Assembly (NCBI GenBank): GCA_964620605.1
Contig: CAZUHQ010000088.1
Coordinates: 1-15,360, forward strand
DNA from: Thalassotalea_E sp964620605
GTDB lineage: Bacteria; Pseudomonadota; Gammaproteobacteria; Enterobacterales; Alteromonadaceae
Reading direction: 5' to 3'
Length of the DNA: 15,360 nt
Shown: positions 15,261 to 15,360 of the stretch, piece after piece
Layout: every line of letters starts with the position of its first letter
How positions within the stretch are numbered: position 1 is the first letter of the stretch
Notes under the pieces: generated by a model
Database searches by the model: none
What the model was told of the DNA's origin: nothing
The model's input: only the letters and a program-made list of their open reading frames with translations
Made by a program: the position numbers and the translations under genes

Positions 15261-15292
15261 AAAAGCTCATTCCCTTTCGGCAATGAGCTTTT
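15261..15292 (-). terminator. Intrinsic terminator of the gene entering from the right edge
   Basis: AAAAGCTCATT (15261-15271) pairs with AATGAGCTTTT (15282-15292) around a 10-base loop. On the minus strand the stem ends in GAGC followed by a T6 run, the better terminator orientation. No plus-strand gene ends here because the recQ-like gene runs leftward, so it most likely terminates the minus-strand gene whose stop is at 15334. Confidence 0.8.
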
Positions 15293-15333
15293 CGTAATCA
15301 TCTAGTTAGAGCCTGTTGATCTTTGAGCATAAA

Positions 15334-15360
15334 TTACTCAACAACGATTGGCAGCCACAT
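15334..15360 (-). CDS. 3' end of an unidentified minus-strand gene (partial)
   Basis: The minus strand from the window edge reads eight codons, MWLPIVVE, followed by TAA. An intrinsic terminator in the right orientation begins 41 bases after this stop, which supports it as a real gene end. The fragment is too short to identify. Another minus-strand frame stays open for 17 codons from the edge before its own stop and cannot be fully excluded. Confidence 0.4.
   Translation of the reverse strand: MWLPIVVE

Overview
The window is chromosomal DNA from a gammaproteobacterium. The gene orders nadB | rpoE-rseA-rseB-rseC and lepA-lepB-rnc-era-recO-pdxJ-acpS are classic for this class. The moderately AT-rich coding sequence and protein details point to a marine Alteromonadales-type bacterium (Colwellia/Thalassotalea-like). 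That placement is an inference from overall look, not from a database comparison. Nearly all of the window is conserved housekeeping sequence. I see no phage, transposon, CRISPR array, tRNA or rRNA, and no gap between genes longer than about 210 bases.

Bases 83-6285 (minus strand) are one tightly packed block, in transcription order lepA, lepB, rnc, era, recO, pdxJ, acpS. It covers translation (LepA/EF4), export (signal peptidase I), RNA processing and ribosome maturation (RNase III, Era), recombinational repair (RecO), vitamin B6 synthesis (PdxJ) and activation of acyl carrier protein (AcpS). Spacings run from a 4-base overlap to 34 bases. Bases 6386-9028 (minus strand) are the envelope-stress operon rpoE-rseA-rseB-rseC. 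Its three Rse genes are linked by 4-base stop/start overlaps, and a good candidate sigma-E autoregulatory promoter lies upstream of rpoE.

Bases 9236-10831 (plus strand) are nadB, divergent from rpoE. It converges, with only 5 bases between stop codons, on a minus-strand sdhE-ygfX pair (10837-11563). Divergent from sdhE is ygfZ (11718-12698), followed at 16 bases by a SlyD-type FKBP prolyl isomerase (12715-13203). Several of these products handle flavin or iron-sulphur enzymes: NadB is an FAD enzyme, SdhE is a flavinylation factor and YgfZ is a folate-binding protein of Fe-S maintenance. A bidirectional terminator separates slyD from a minus-strand RecQ-family helicase (13266-15206), whose C-terminal half differs from E. 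coli RecQ. At the right edge, the last codons of another minus-strand gene are followed by a terminator that abuts the recQ-like promoter.

Three start codons were reassessed: rpoE at the ATG at 9028, slyD at the ATG at 12715, and ygfX within the 3' end of sdhE (uncertain). No convincing undescribed system was found. The points most worth checking are the RecQ-like C-terminal architecture, the sigma-E promoter and the sdhE/ygfX overlap.
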